This document shows positions 8,092-15,665 of a stretch of 23,272 nt of DNA, piece after piece. Numbering within the stretch: position 1 is the stretch's first letter; each line of letters opens with the position of its first letter. The DNA is from JBOGJG01 sp050747825 (lineage in GTDB: Bacteria; Acidobacteriota; UBA6911; RPQK01; JBOGJG01): positions 1 to 23,272 of the forward strand of contig JBOGJG010000045.1 of NCBI GenBank assembly GCA_050747825.1, given 5' to 3'. The position numbers and the translations under genes were made by a program. The notes under the pieces are model-generated. The model was not told where the DNA came from. It ran no database searches and worked only from the letters and a program-made list of their open reading frames with translations.

Positions 8092-8190
8092 TGGCGGAGG
8101 CACATGGGAATCGAACCCACCAACCACAACTCCCGTTGCGGCCCGACTGGTTTTGAAGACCAGGCCCGTCACCAGACGAGAAGTACCTCC
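8092..8190 (-). tRNA. selC: tRNA-Sec (UCA), selenocysteine tRNA
   Basis: A 99-nt gene, CCA end encoded (8094-8092). The anticodon loop CTTCAAA carries UCA (8156-8154) on a CTGGT/ACCAG stem. Features specific to tRNA-Sec are present: an 8-bp acceptor stem (GGAGGTAC with GTGCCTCC, one G-U pair), a 6-bp D stem (CTCGTC/GACGGG) with a 4-nt loop, and a long variable arm of about 9 bp (GGCCGCAAC/GTTGTGGTT around GGGA). The discriminator is G. A plus-strand ORF through this gene is a shadow. It shows that the host decodes UGA as selenocysteine, with selA, selB and selD expected elsewhere. Confidence 0.96.
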
Positions 8191-8201
8191 AGTGAGCGGC
8201 G

Positions 8202-8207
8202 ATTATA
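8202..8207 (-). promoter_or_regulatory. selC -10 box (TATAAT)
   Basis: A perfect TATAAT on the minus strand ends 11 nt before the selC 5' end, placing the start of transcription within a few nucleotides of the mature tRNA. There is no good -35 box at the usual distance; the DnaA-box-like TTATCCACA lies just upstream of that position, which could make selC responsive to DnaA. The regulatory idea is inference. Confidence 0.55.
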
Positions 8208-8227
8208 GCATTTCCTATTCCGGCTCC

Positions 8228-8236
8228 TGTGGATAA
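8228..8236 (-). promoter_or_regulatory. Consensus DnaA box TTATCCACA
   Basis: TGTGGATAA on the plus strand is an exact match to the DnaA box consensus. It is the only exact copy I found in the gap between selC and the lipid operon. It could be part of an origin, a DnaA-regulated promoter element for selC, or chance. Confidence 0.4.
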
Positions 8237-8456
8237 CCGGTGAACAACTGTGACCCTTTTAGAACCGCTGGCTCGCTCAGCCGAACTTTCCTCCGTGTGC
8301 CCTCACATCGACCTTTATATTTCCACAAGCCCTACTTGCCGAAAGCTCATAAAAACCAGTGAATTACTTCAACTCCAACAGTATTAACACCCCCTACTAC
8401 TTCTACGAAAAACTATATATAAAGACTTAAACCGTCCTAATAGAAGAGGAAAATAT

Positions 8457-8486
8457 TTGTTAGAGACGCTCCCGGCTCGCTATACT
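8457..8486 (+). promoter_or_regulatory. Predicted promoter of the ether-lipid-type operon
   Basis: TTGTTA (8457-8462), an 18-bp spacer and TATACT (8481-8486) form a reasonable sigma-70 promoter. The expected transcript start (about 8492-8494) leaves only about 5 nt before the ATG at 8498, and no Shine-Dalgarno sequence is visible, so the first message may be leaderless. Confidence 0.5.
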
Positions 8487-8497
8487 CCATCCTTCGA

Positions 8498-9373
8498 ATG
8501 AGGATTATTGCAAACCCCAACGCCGGCCACGGTGGCGGGGTGAAAGCATTACGAGATCTTCATACCCTGCTGAGCTCTTCGGATGTAAGGTGTGAAATCA
8601 TCGAGACACAGTATCCTGGACAGGCCACGGAAATAACACGTGACCTGGTAGATGCGGGGGAACGGAGGTTGATAGTTCTTGGAGGTGACGGGACCATTAG
8701 CGAGGTGGTGAATGGGTTGTCTTCGGCTGAAGTTGAACTGGGAATACTCTCAGTAGGCACTGGAAACGACGTAGCCAGAAGTCTTGGACTTCCAATCAAT
8801 GACTTAAAGCGCGGCTTGAAGGTGATCTCGGCAGGGGAAACGAGAACCATGGATGTCGGATGGGAACGGGATCGCCGCTTTGTTTCAGTCCTGGGCTTTG
8901 GTTTCCCGGCCACTGTCGCTGCCGAGACTAACAGGATGAAGCGTCTGAAGGGTTCTCCAGCTTTTTTTATCGCAGTTTATAAAGCACTCTATCGAATGAA
9001 ACCGCTTTCGGCCCGTATCATACTGGACGATCAGACTCTTGACCTGCAGTGCACCTCTGTATTAATTCAGAACACCCCGTATACAGGTGGTGGTTTGTTG
9101 ATGGCTCCAGGTGCAAAGGTGGATGACGGCCTCTTTGATGTAGTGGTTGTAGACGCGATTGGAAAATTAGACCTAATGGTTAATTTCCCGAAAGCTTATA
9201 GAGGCAAACACCTGAAGCACCCAAGCTTTAGGGTTTATCGCTCAAGCTCGGTCAGGATTGAATCGCCCCACCCGGAAGACAAGATGTTTGATGGAGATAT
9301 CTACGGAAGAACGCCGCTGGAGGCCAGGGTTTTAGCGGGTAAGCTCAAAGTTATCGCCCCAAAGGAAAGATGA
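8498..9373 (+). CDS. YegS/diacylglycerol kinase-family lipid kinase
   Basis: A 291-residue soluble lipid kinase of the DAGK_cat fold. It shows the N-terminal nucleotide-binding ANPNAGHGGG, the catalytic GGDGTISEVVNGL and LGILSVGTGNDVARSL, and a C-terminal beta-sandwich with the acidic VDDGLFDVVVV. Family members phosphorylate diacylglycerol, sphingoid bases or similar lipid alcohols. The stop overlaps the next gene's ATG (ATGA, 9370-9373), so it is coupled to the ElbD-like synthase. In this setting alkylglycerol or alkyl-acylglycerol is a plausible substrate (inference). The ATG has no obvious Shine-Dalgarno sequence and probably starts a leaderless message. Confidence 0.92.
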   Translation: MRIIANPNAGHGGGVKALRDLHTLLSSSDVRCEIIETQYPGQATEITRDLVDAGERRLIVLGGDGTISEVVNGLSSAEVELGILSVGTGNDVARSLGLPINDLKRGLKVISAGETRTMDVGWERDRRFVSVLGFGFPATVAAETNRMKRLKGSPAFFIAVYKALYRMKPLSARIILDDQTLDLQCTSVLIQNTPYTGGGLLMAPGAKVDDGLFDVVVVDAIGKLDLMVNFPKAYRGKHLKHPSFRVYRSSSVRIESPHPEDKMFDGDIYGRTPLEARVLAGKLKVIAPKER

Positions 9374-12300
9374 GCGGGATTTCTCAATTTCTGCAGCATA
9401 AAAACGTACTGGTAACCGGGGCCACAGGTTTCCTGGGGCAGGCGCTCGTGGAGAAGATTCTGTGGATTGCCCCGGACGTAAACCGGATCTATGTCCTGAT
9501 ACGACCAAAGAAACAACTGGGCGGGCGAATCCAGACCGCGGCAGAAAGAATCGAACGAGAACTGTTTCAATCGAATGTCTTTGACCGGTTGCGCAGCCGC
9601 CACGGGGAAGCATTTAATGAATTTCTCAATCAAAAACTGGAGGCGGTTTCCGGAGACATTTCTCACGACCAACTAGGCCTGGAGCCAGAATTACTAGTGG
9701 AATTACGCAGCAAAACTAATATTGTGATCAACAGCGCAGCCGTTGTTTCTTTCGATGCCCCACTGGATGAAGCGCTCAGCCTGAATATCCTGGGGGCTAA
9801 GCGGGTTGCGGAGTTCACCAGGGCCTGCAAACACGCCGTACTGGTCCACGTATCAACGGCCTATGTCAGTGGCGCCACTGAAGGGTTAATCCCTGAAACC
9901 AATTATCATGCAGCCCAGGACGCAAGCGGCCCCATTTTCCCGCCGGGCCAATTTACGGACCCCCAAAAAGACATTGAACATATCAAAAGCCTGATAGCCA
10001 GAGTGCTGGAGGCGGCCGAAGACCCCGCCATTGATAGAGAATTCAAAGAGCTTCTCATTAAGCGCTTCCGGAAGTCTGGCGGCCGCAAGTCCCGCCGCCG
10101 GGAAAAAATCGACAATATCCGGAAAAAATGGATCAACACCAAACTCAGTAAAGAAGGGATGATGTGGGCCCGGCAGCGCGGCTGGAACGACACTTATACA
10201 TACACAAAAGCAATTGGCGAGCAGGTCGTCTTGCGGGCCCGGGGAGATACTCCAACCATCATCGTAAGGCCTTCCGTAATAGAAAGCAGCCTGTCAGAAC
10301 CCAACCCGGGATGGTTGGACGGCCTACGGATGGCCGACCCCCTTATTGTTGCCATCGGAAAGGGCCGGCTGAAGTCACTTCCACTCGATCCCGATGTTGT
10401 TCTGGACCTTGTCCCGGTGGATATGGTCGTAAATGTCCTTCTAGCAGGTATCCCCAGGACTACTGAGCGCGGAAGTCTGAAGGTTTATCAGATTGCCACC
10501 GGCTTCTGCAACCCGATCACTCTTGGAGAGTTGCACGATTACATTTACCAGTATTTCAAGAACAACCCGATGCTGGACAAGAGCGGAAACCCGATTCGAG
10601 TCAAACCCCTGAAATTTCCAAATCCTATAACCTTTCGGCTGCAGCACCAGTTGAAGGCCGTGCCCCTGGGTACTGCTGAGCGGGCGCTGGCGAGACTCCC
10701 CAATTTCGAAGCCGGTCAAAAGTTTAAGAGGAAGCTCTCGGCCAGCAAGGCAGCGAACGAAAAACTGTACTATTACGGCGAGATTTATGGACCCTATTTG
10801 AATTTGAGCTGCCGCTTCGAGGTTGAGAATAGTCTCCAGCTTTACAAATCACTATCCGAAAGCGAAAAGAAACTCCTCAACTTCGATGTCAGTTGTTTAA
10901 ACTGGCGCCATTACATCCAAAACATCCACATACCAGGCGTCAAAAAGCACATTCTAAAAGTCGAGGGACAGGGAACCCTTGAAATCGACGAATCGGCTTT
11001 CGATACTCCCGCCGTTTCGACCATAAACGATCTGTTGGCGCAGACCGCCGCCCGCTTCGCCGGCAAAACGGCGCTTCAGATCCAAAGGAACAGGCAATGG
11101 GAGCGGATCTCATTTTCCGAATTGAAAGAGGCGTCCGCCGAAATTGGCGGGCGGCTGCGCCGGATGGGCTTTCAAAAAGGAGACCGAGCCGTTCTCTATT
11201 CAGAGAACCAGCCGGAGTGGGGCGTGGCTTATCTGGCGCTGGCCTCCATCGGCGTCATAGTGGTGCCACTGGACTCCCAAACCTGGCAAAGGGAAGTCTG
11301 GTCCGTGGCGCGCTTCACGGAGGCTAAAGCCATTTTGGCGTCTGAGATGTCATTCAAGCGATTTGGAGCAGCCGAACTCCAAGCGAATAGAGCTTCCCAA
11401 GAGCCGCTCTGGCTGTTGAACGTCAATCAGCAATGCGCCCCATTTTCAGGCGAGGAACGGGAAATCAGTGAGTATAAAGATACCCCCCCGGTCGAAGTCT
11501 TGCCCGACGATCTCACGTCCATCATTTTCACTACCGGCACGAGCGTAGACCCGAAAGGCGCCCTGCACACACACCGCAACTTTCTATCCAACCTTTTTGG
11601 CGTTAACCGCTATCTTCCCATTAGGGAAACCGACAACCTACTATCCGTCCTACCGCTCTATCATGTGCTGGAGTTCACTTGTGGATTTCTGATGGCCCTC
11701 TATGGCGGCGCCACGATCACCTATCTCCGCTCCCTTAAACCCCGGGTAATCCTGGAAACGATGCGGGAAACAGGAACAACCTGCATGCTCGGTGTACCCA
11801 CGCTCTACGCGCTGATCCGTGAGGACATTGAGCGCCGGATACTGAAGGCCTCAAAATCAACTTTCAAGTCGAACATAATGGAAACCTCCAAGCAACTCAG
11901 CCGTTCTGTGGAACGCGCCTTCGGGAGAAATATCGGCCGGCAACTCTTTGCCCGGGTTCACCAGGAGTTCGGCGGGAAGATCCGTATCTTCGTAAGCGGG
12001 GGGTCAGCATTGGGCCAGGAACTGTACGAGGACTTCAAAGCGATCGGGATGCCCATTTACGAGGGTTATGGATTGACGGAGACGGCCCCGGTTCTCACAG
12101 TCAACCCGCTGAACAGAAGCCGCCGGGGTTCGGCCGGCAAACCCCTCCCCGGGGTCGAGCTTCAGATCTTCCGTCCCGACAAGGACGGCGTTGGCGAAAT
12201 CATAGTCAAGACACCGAGCCTGATGGCCGGCTACTACAACAACACCCAAGCCACGGCGCAGGCTATTCAGAACGGCTGGTTTCATACCGGGGACCTGGGC

Positions 12301-13698
12301 TGGGTGGATACTCAGGGCTACCTGTACATCACCGGCCGAATCAAAGACGTCATTGTCACGGGTGCTGGTAAAAACGTCTATCCGTCCGATCTCGAAGCGA
12401 TCTATCGAAGCATTCCGTTAATTGAGGAAATTTGCGTTCTGGGAATCAGAAATGGTCTGACCGAAGACATCCATGCAGCCATCGTGCCCCAGGGGCGGGA
12501 ACTCGGCGGAGCGCCGGGAGAAGAAGTCAGGCGGGCCATCCAGAAAGAGATTCAGAAGTTGGCGTCTGAATTACCCAGCTACCAGCGCTTGCAGTACATC
12601 CATATCTGGCCTGGACCGCTACCTCGCACACCGGAAGACAAGCTGGACCGACCGACCATCCACCTGCTCATCCACCAGTTGCGGCCCGCCGCCGGCCCCG
12701 AGGTCGAGCGGGGCGGCAAGGGAGTGAGTCGTGAGCGCGCCTTATTAAACGAACTGAGCAGGCTCTCGAGGGTTCCAGCCGCCGAGATTACAGAGGAGAG
12801 CCACCTCTATTCAGATTTGGGACTGGACTCTCTTATGGCCATCGAGCTGCTCCTGTTTATCGAACATGAATTCGCCATCGACGTTCCTGATGCCAAAGCC
12901 AACAGCGTCCAGACCGTCGGAGACGTACTGCGAGAGATCCAGCCCCGGAAGCCCCCCATAAAACCAGCCGGCAAACCGAAAAAACCGCTGGCCAGATCGG
13001 TGCTCCCCTACTCCGATCGACCTATAATCGACCGAATGCTACTGGACTGTTCCTTGACCGGAATGAAGGGCCTGTTTAAGAGGTATTTCAGCCTCGAATT
13101 GGCGAATCCGGAAACGATTCCCAAGGACAAACCTTTTATTCTGGCGGCCAATCACTCCAGCCATCTCGATACGGGCGCAGTCATTTCGGCGCTGGGGGCC
13201 GCGCAAGGGTTGGAGAGCGCCCGAAAGCTGCACCCATTAGGGGCCCGTGACTATTTTTTCGATACGCCAATCAAGCGCTGGTTCTTCAGCACGTTTCTGA
13301 ACGTTGTGCCGATCGAAAGGGAGGAGGCCTCATTGGCCGGATTGCGAATGGTGAAAGGCATCCTGTCCGGAGGCGAACCAGTCCTCATTTTCCCTGAGGG
13401 GACGCGCTCCCGGACAGGCCTGCTCCAGACGTTCCAGCCCGGATTGGGCTTGATTGCCTGGGAACTGAAGGTGCCCATCATTCCAGTTTATATCGAGGGT
13501 GCCTTCGAAGCCATGCCGGTCGGGAGATCAGTACCCCGGCGGAAGAAAATCAGGGTTGTCTTCGGCCCCCCTGTGACAATGGACAGCTATCAATCACCCG
13601 GCGCGACAAGCCCACGCGATGGGCTATATCGCCGCATTGCAGCCGACGTCCGGCACTCAATTGAAGTACTCGGGACAAGCGCCAAGCGAAATGGGTAG
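9370..13698 (+). CDS. elbD: Four-domain ElbD-like protein: acyl reductase, acyl-CoA synthetase, ACP, acyltransferase
   Basis: A 1442-residue megaenzyme. Residues 10-500: NAD(P)-dependent fatty acyl reductase of the male-sterility type, with VTGATGFLG (15-23), VHVSTAYVSG and a YTYTK catalytic pair (Tyr276, Lys280). About 550-1100: adenylate-forming acyl-CoA/ACP synthetase, with IIFTTGTSVDPKGALHTH, YEGYGLTETAPV, TGDLGWVDTQGYLYITGRIKD. About 1115-1200: acyl carrier domain with LGLDSLMAIEL, whose serine takes phosphopantetheine. A Pro/Lys-rich linker (PRKPPIKPAGKPKKP) leads to a PlsC acyltransferase with NHSSHLD (HX4D) and FPEGTRSRTG. This order is that reported for ElbD, the multifunctional ether-lipid enzyme of Myxococcus. 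It would activate a fatty acid, reduce it and acylate a glycerol backbone. Neighbouring genes overlap it at both ends. The symbol rests on domain order, not on an alignment. Confidence 0.88.
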   Translation: MSGISQFLQHKNVLVTGATGFLGQALVEKILWIAPDVNRIYVLIRPKKQLGGRIQTAAERIERELFQSNVFDRLRSRHGEAFNEFLNQKLEAVSGDISHDQLGLEPELLVELRSKTNIVINSAAVVSFDAPLDEALSLNILGAKRVAEFTRACKHAVLVHVSTAYVSGATEGLIPETNYHAAQDASGPIFPPGQFTDPQKDIEHIKSLIARVLEAAEDPAIDREFKELLIKRFRKSGGRKSRRREKIDNIRKKWINTKLSKEGMMWARQRGWNDTYTYTKAIGEQVVLRARGDTPTIIVRPSVIESSLSEPNPGWLDGLRMADPLIVAIGKGRLKSLPLDPDVVLDLVPVDMVVNVLLAGIPRTTERGSLKVYQIATGFCNPITLGELHDYIYQYFKNNPMLDKSGNPIRVKPLKFPNPITFRLQHQLKAVPLGTAERALARLPNFEAGQKFKRKLSASKAANEKLYYYGEIYGPYLNLSCRFEVENSLQLYKSLSESEKKLLNFDVSCLNWRHYIQNIHIPGVKKHILKVEGQGTLEIDESAFDTPAVSTINDLLAQTAARFAGKTALQIQRNRQWERISFSELKEASAEIGGRLRRMGFQKGDRAVLYSENQPEWGVAYLALASIGVIVVPLDSQTWQREVWSVARFTEAKAILASEMSFKRFGAAELQANRASQEPLWLLNVNQQCAPFSGEEREISEYKDTPPVEVLPDDLTSIIFTTGTSVDPKGALHTHRNFLSNLFGVNRYLPIRETDNLLSVLPLYHVLEFTCGFLMALYGGATITYLRSLKPRVILETMRETGTTCMLGVPTLYALIREDIERRILKASKSTFKSNIMETSKQLSRSVERAFGRNIGRQLFARVHQEFGGKIRIFVSGGSALGQELYEDFKAIGMPIYEGYGLTETAPVLTVNPLNRSRRGSAGKPLPGVELQIFRPDKDGVGEIIVKTPSLMAGYYNNTQATAQAIQNGWFHTGDLGWVDTQGYLYITGRIKDVIVTGAGKNVYPSDLEAIYRSIPLIEEICVLGIRNGLTEDIHAAIVPQGRELGGAPGEEVRRAIQKEIQKLASELPSYQRLQYIHIWPGPLPRTPEDKLDRPTIHLLIHQLRPAAGPEVERGGKGVSRERALLNELSRLSRVPAAEITEESHLYSDLGLDSLMAIELLLFIEHEFAIDVPDAKANSVQTVGDVLREIQPRKPPIKPAGKPKKPLARSVLPYSDRPIIDRMLLDCSLTGMKGLFKRYFSLELANPETIPKDKPFILAANHSSHLDTGAVISALGAAQGLESARKLHPLGARDYFFDTPIKRWFFSTFLNVVPIEREEASLAGLRMVKGILSGGEPVLIFPEGTRSRTGLLQTFQPGLGLIAWELKVPIIPVYIEGAFEAMPVGRSVPRRKKIRVVFGPPVTMDSYQSPGATSPRDGLYRRIAADVRHSIEVLGTSAKRNG

Positions 13699-14374
13699 AG
13701 CCGCTGCCTTTTTCGACGTGGACAACACCATCGCCCGAGGCAACATCGTTAGCTACTATGTTTACATCCGCACCTATGGAATGGCCGGAATCCGGAAGAA
13801 GCTCTGGTGGGCAGCTTTCATGTGGCGAGTCCCTGTGTATTACTTCCTGGATAAGATCAGTCGCCGCCTCTTTAGCCTGCTTTTCTACCGGAATTATCGA
13901 AATGTTAAGCCCCAGACCTTGGATGCGCGGGCCGAAGCCTACTTTGAGGAATTCTGGAGGGCTCGAGTTTATCCGCAGGCGGCCGCGCGGATAAAGCAAC
14001 ACCAGAGCCAGGGCCACCAGGTGGTTCTGGTGACCGGCTCGCTGCTGTCCATCGTGGAACCGCTGGCTGCCTATCTCGGGGGCTGCCGCCTGATCGGCTG
14101 CCGGCTCTGCGATGAGCGCGGCTCATTTACGGGCAAGCTGGAAGGGGGGCCTCTCACCGGGCACAGGAAGGCGCAGGCCATTCAGGAATTTGCCCACCGC
14201 GAGGGAATCGATTTGGGCCGCAGCTATGCCTATGCCGACAGCTATGACGACATTGAGATGCTGAGCAGCGTGGGCACCGCCGGAGTGGTGAATCCAGGTT
14301 ATCGGCTGAAGAAGAAGGCCAGACAGAAAGGCTGGGAAATCCTGCAGTGGGAAGTCGGAGGTGCTGAATGCTAG
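13691..14374 (+). CDS. HAD-superfamily phosphatase (subfamily IB, SerB-like)
   Basis: A 227-residue hydrolase. Motif I is FFDVDNTIARGN (DxDxT, residues 8-12), motif II VLVTGSLLSIVEPL, motif III the lysine of GHRKAQAIQEF, and motif IV YADSYDDIEML. The ATG at 13691 is chosen because motif I follows at once and it overlaps the ElbD-like stop by 8 bp; an earlier ATG at 13619 lies deep inside that gene. Helical inserts (RKKLWWAAFMWRVPVYYFL) suggest membrane contact. HAD-IB phosphatases are often fused or adjacent to PlsC acyltransferases. Here it may dephosphorylate an alkyl- or acylglycerol phosphate, opposing the lipid kinase (inference). Confidence 0.9.
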   Translation: MGRAAAFFDVDNTIARGNIVSYYVYIRTYGMAGIRKKLWWAAFMWRVPVYYFLDKISRRLFSLLFYRNYRNVKPQTLDARAEAYFEEFWRARVYPQAAARIKQHQSQGHQVVLVTGSLLSIVEPLAAYLGGCRLIGCRLCDERGSFTGKLEGGPLTGHRKAQAIQEFAHREGIDLGRSYAYADSYDDIEMLSSVGTAGVVNPGYRLKKKARQKGWEILQWEVGGAEC

Positions 14375-15564
14375 CTGTTCAGTACGTCAAGAGCGTCCCT
14401 CGCTATCTGACGGCGCGCTTTCTGGGACCTTCCGCGGGCTGGATCTACACCTCACCTCTGGGCTGCATTCGCCTGGCGGAAGTGGCGCCGCCTCCGCTGC
14501 CCGCGGAAGACTGGTGCCGCATTCAGCCCACCTTAAGCGGCATCTGCGGATCGGATCTGGCGACCATCACCGCCAGGGGAAGTGCCTATTTCTCTCCTTT
14601 CACGTCGCACCCTTTTGTCCTGGGGCATGAGGTGGTCGGAACGGTTCTGGAAGTGGGCCAGGGCGTTACGAACTTGCATGCGGGTGACCGGGTGGTCCTG
14701 GAGCCGCCGCTTCACTGCGAGGTCCGCGGAATTGAAAAGCTATGCCGGCAATGCCGGGACGGAAACACGGCCCGATGCGAGAACATCACCAGGGGTAAGA
14801 TCGCGGCAGGCATCCAGACCGGGTTCTGTCGCGATACAGGCGGCGGCTGGAGCAGTGACTTTGTGGCTCACTATAAACAGTTGCACGTTCTGCCCGAAAA
14901 CCTTTCTGACCGGGAAGCGGTCCTGATTGAGCCTTTTAGCTGCTCTTTAAAGGCTGCTTTGGAGGCGCCTCTGGACAGCGCATCCAGGGCCATCGTATTG
15001 GGATGCGGCACCGTGGGAGCCCTCCTTATTGCCGCTATTCGGGGATTGGGATCAAGCTGCCGAATTATTGCTGTTGCCAAATACCCCCATCAGCGAGAGA
15101 TAGCCCATGAACTGGGCGCCGACGTAGTTCTGGAGTCAGCGGATCTCTACGAGAGTGTGAGAAGAGAGTTGGGAGCGACCTCATATCAGCCGGAATTGGG
15201 GCGCCCGGTTTTCACGGGGGGCGCCGACATCTGTTTCGACTGCGTCGGATCCGATCGCACGATCGACGACGCCCTGCGCTTTACGCGGGGCGGCGGCACC
15301 ATCATGCTGGTGGGTATGCCTGCAGTCCCGAAAAGCGTGGACTGGACGGCCATCTGGCACAAGGAGCTGACGATCAAAGGCAGCTATACCAGCGGATCGC
15401 CCACCTTTCAGCGGGCCATCCGGATGGTGGCTGGAATGAACGGCAGGCTCAGCAGGATCGTGGGTGCCATTTTTCCACTGGTGCGGTATAAAGAAGCCAT
15501 CAAGAGCGCTCTGGACACCGGGAGATCGGGCGTGATGAAAACGGCTTTACGGATCGATGTGTAG
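14368..15564 (+). CDS. Zinc-dependent medium-chain alcohol dehydrogenase
   Basis: A 398-residue MDR enzyme. Catalytic zinc ligands are Cys60 (SGICGSDL) and His87-Glu88 (VLGHEVVG). The structural-zinc lobe is extended, with cysteines at 117, 126, 129 and 137 instead of four closely spaced ones. A Rossmann motif, IVLGCGTVGALLIAAIRGLG, begins near residue 209. The closest named groups are threonine/sorbitol dehydrogenase-like. It starts inside the HAD gene (7-bp overlap), so it belongs to the lipid operon. It may interconvert fatty alcohol and aldehyde or oxidise a glyceryl hydroxyl (inference). A 101-bp spacer then separates it from the LarA-like gene. Confidence 0.9.
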   Translation: MLAVQYVKSVPRYLTARFLGPSAGWIYTSPLGCIRLAEVAPPPLPAEDWCRIQPTLSGICGSDLATITARGSAYFSPFTSHPFVLGHEVVGTVLEVGQGVTNLHAGDRVVLEPPLHCEVRGIEKLCRQCRDGNTARCENITRGKIAAGIQTGFCRDTGGGWSSDFVAHYKQLHVLPENLSDREAVLIEPFSCSLKAALEAPLDSASRAIVLGCGTVGALLIAAIRGLGSSCRIIAVAKYPHQREIAHELGADVVLESADLYESVRRELGATSYQPELGRPVFTGGADICFDCVGSDRTIDDALRFTRGGGTIMLVGMPAVPKSVDWTAIWHKELTIKGSYTSGSPTFQRAIRMVAGMNGRLSRIVGAIFPLVRYKEAIKSALDTGRSGVMKTALRIDV

Positions 15565-15665
15565 TGCCCGGATTCCGCTGCCCGGGGCCCTCTCCGGGTA
15601 CCGGGTGCCCCTTGGGCGGGCTGCCCGCGGCTCCAGTGGTCGGCCACTGAGCAGACTTTAACGCT

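Larger units (their letters stand above)
8191..8497. promoter_or_regulatory. AT-rich divergent control region between selC and the lipid operon
   Basis: Three hundred bp without a gene. It holds the selC promoter, a perfect DnaA box (8228-8236), a weaker box-like TTTCCACA near 8320, and an AT-rich tract from about 8320 to 8460 with a TATATATAAA core, well below the GC content of its neighbours. It ends with a promoter for the plus-strand operon. A replication origin is possible given the nearby rpmH-rnpA-yidC-mnmE block, but only one consensus box is present and no dnaA gene is in the window. Confidence 0.5.

Noticed and set aside
8015..8236. Plus-strand 73-codon ORF containing GTWESNPPTTTPVAARL
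   Set aside because: It is the antisense translation of the tRNA-Sec gene at 8092-8190; no protein family is expected.
15565..15665. Hairpins such as AGTGG-TCGG-CCACT between the dehydrogenase and LarA-like genes as a terminator
   Set aside because: No T-run follows the stems and both genes run in the same direction; probably only GC-rich spacer.
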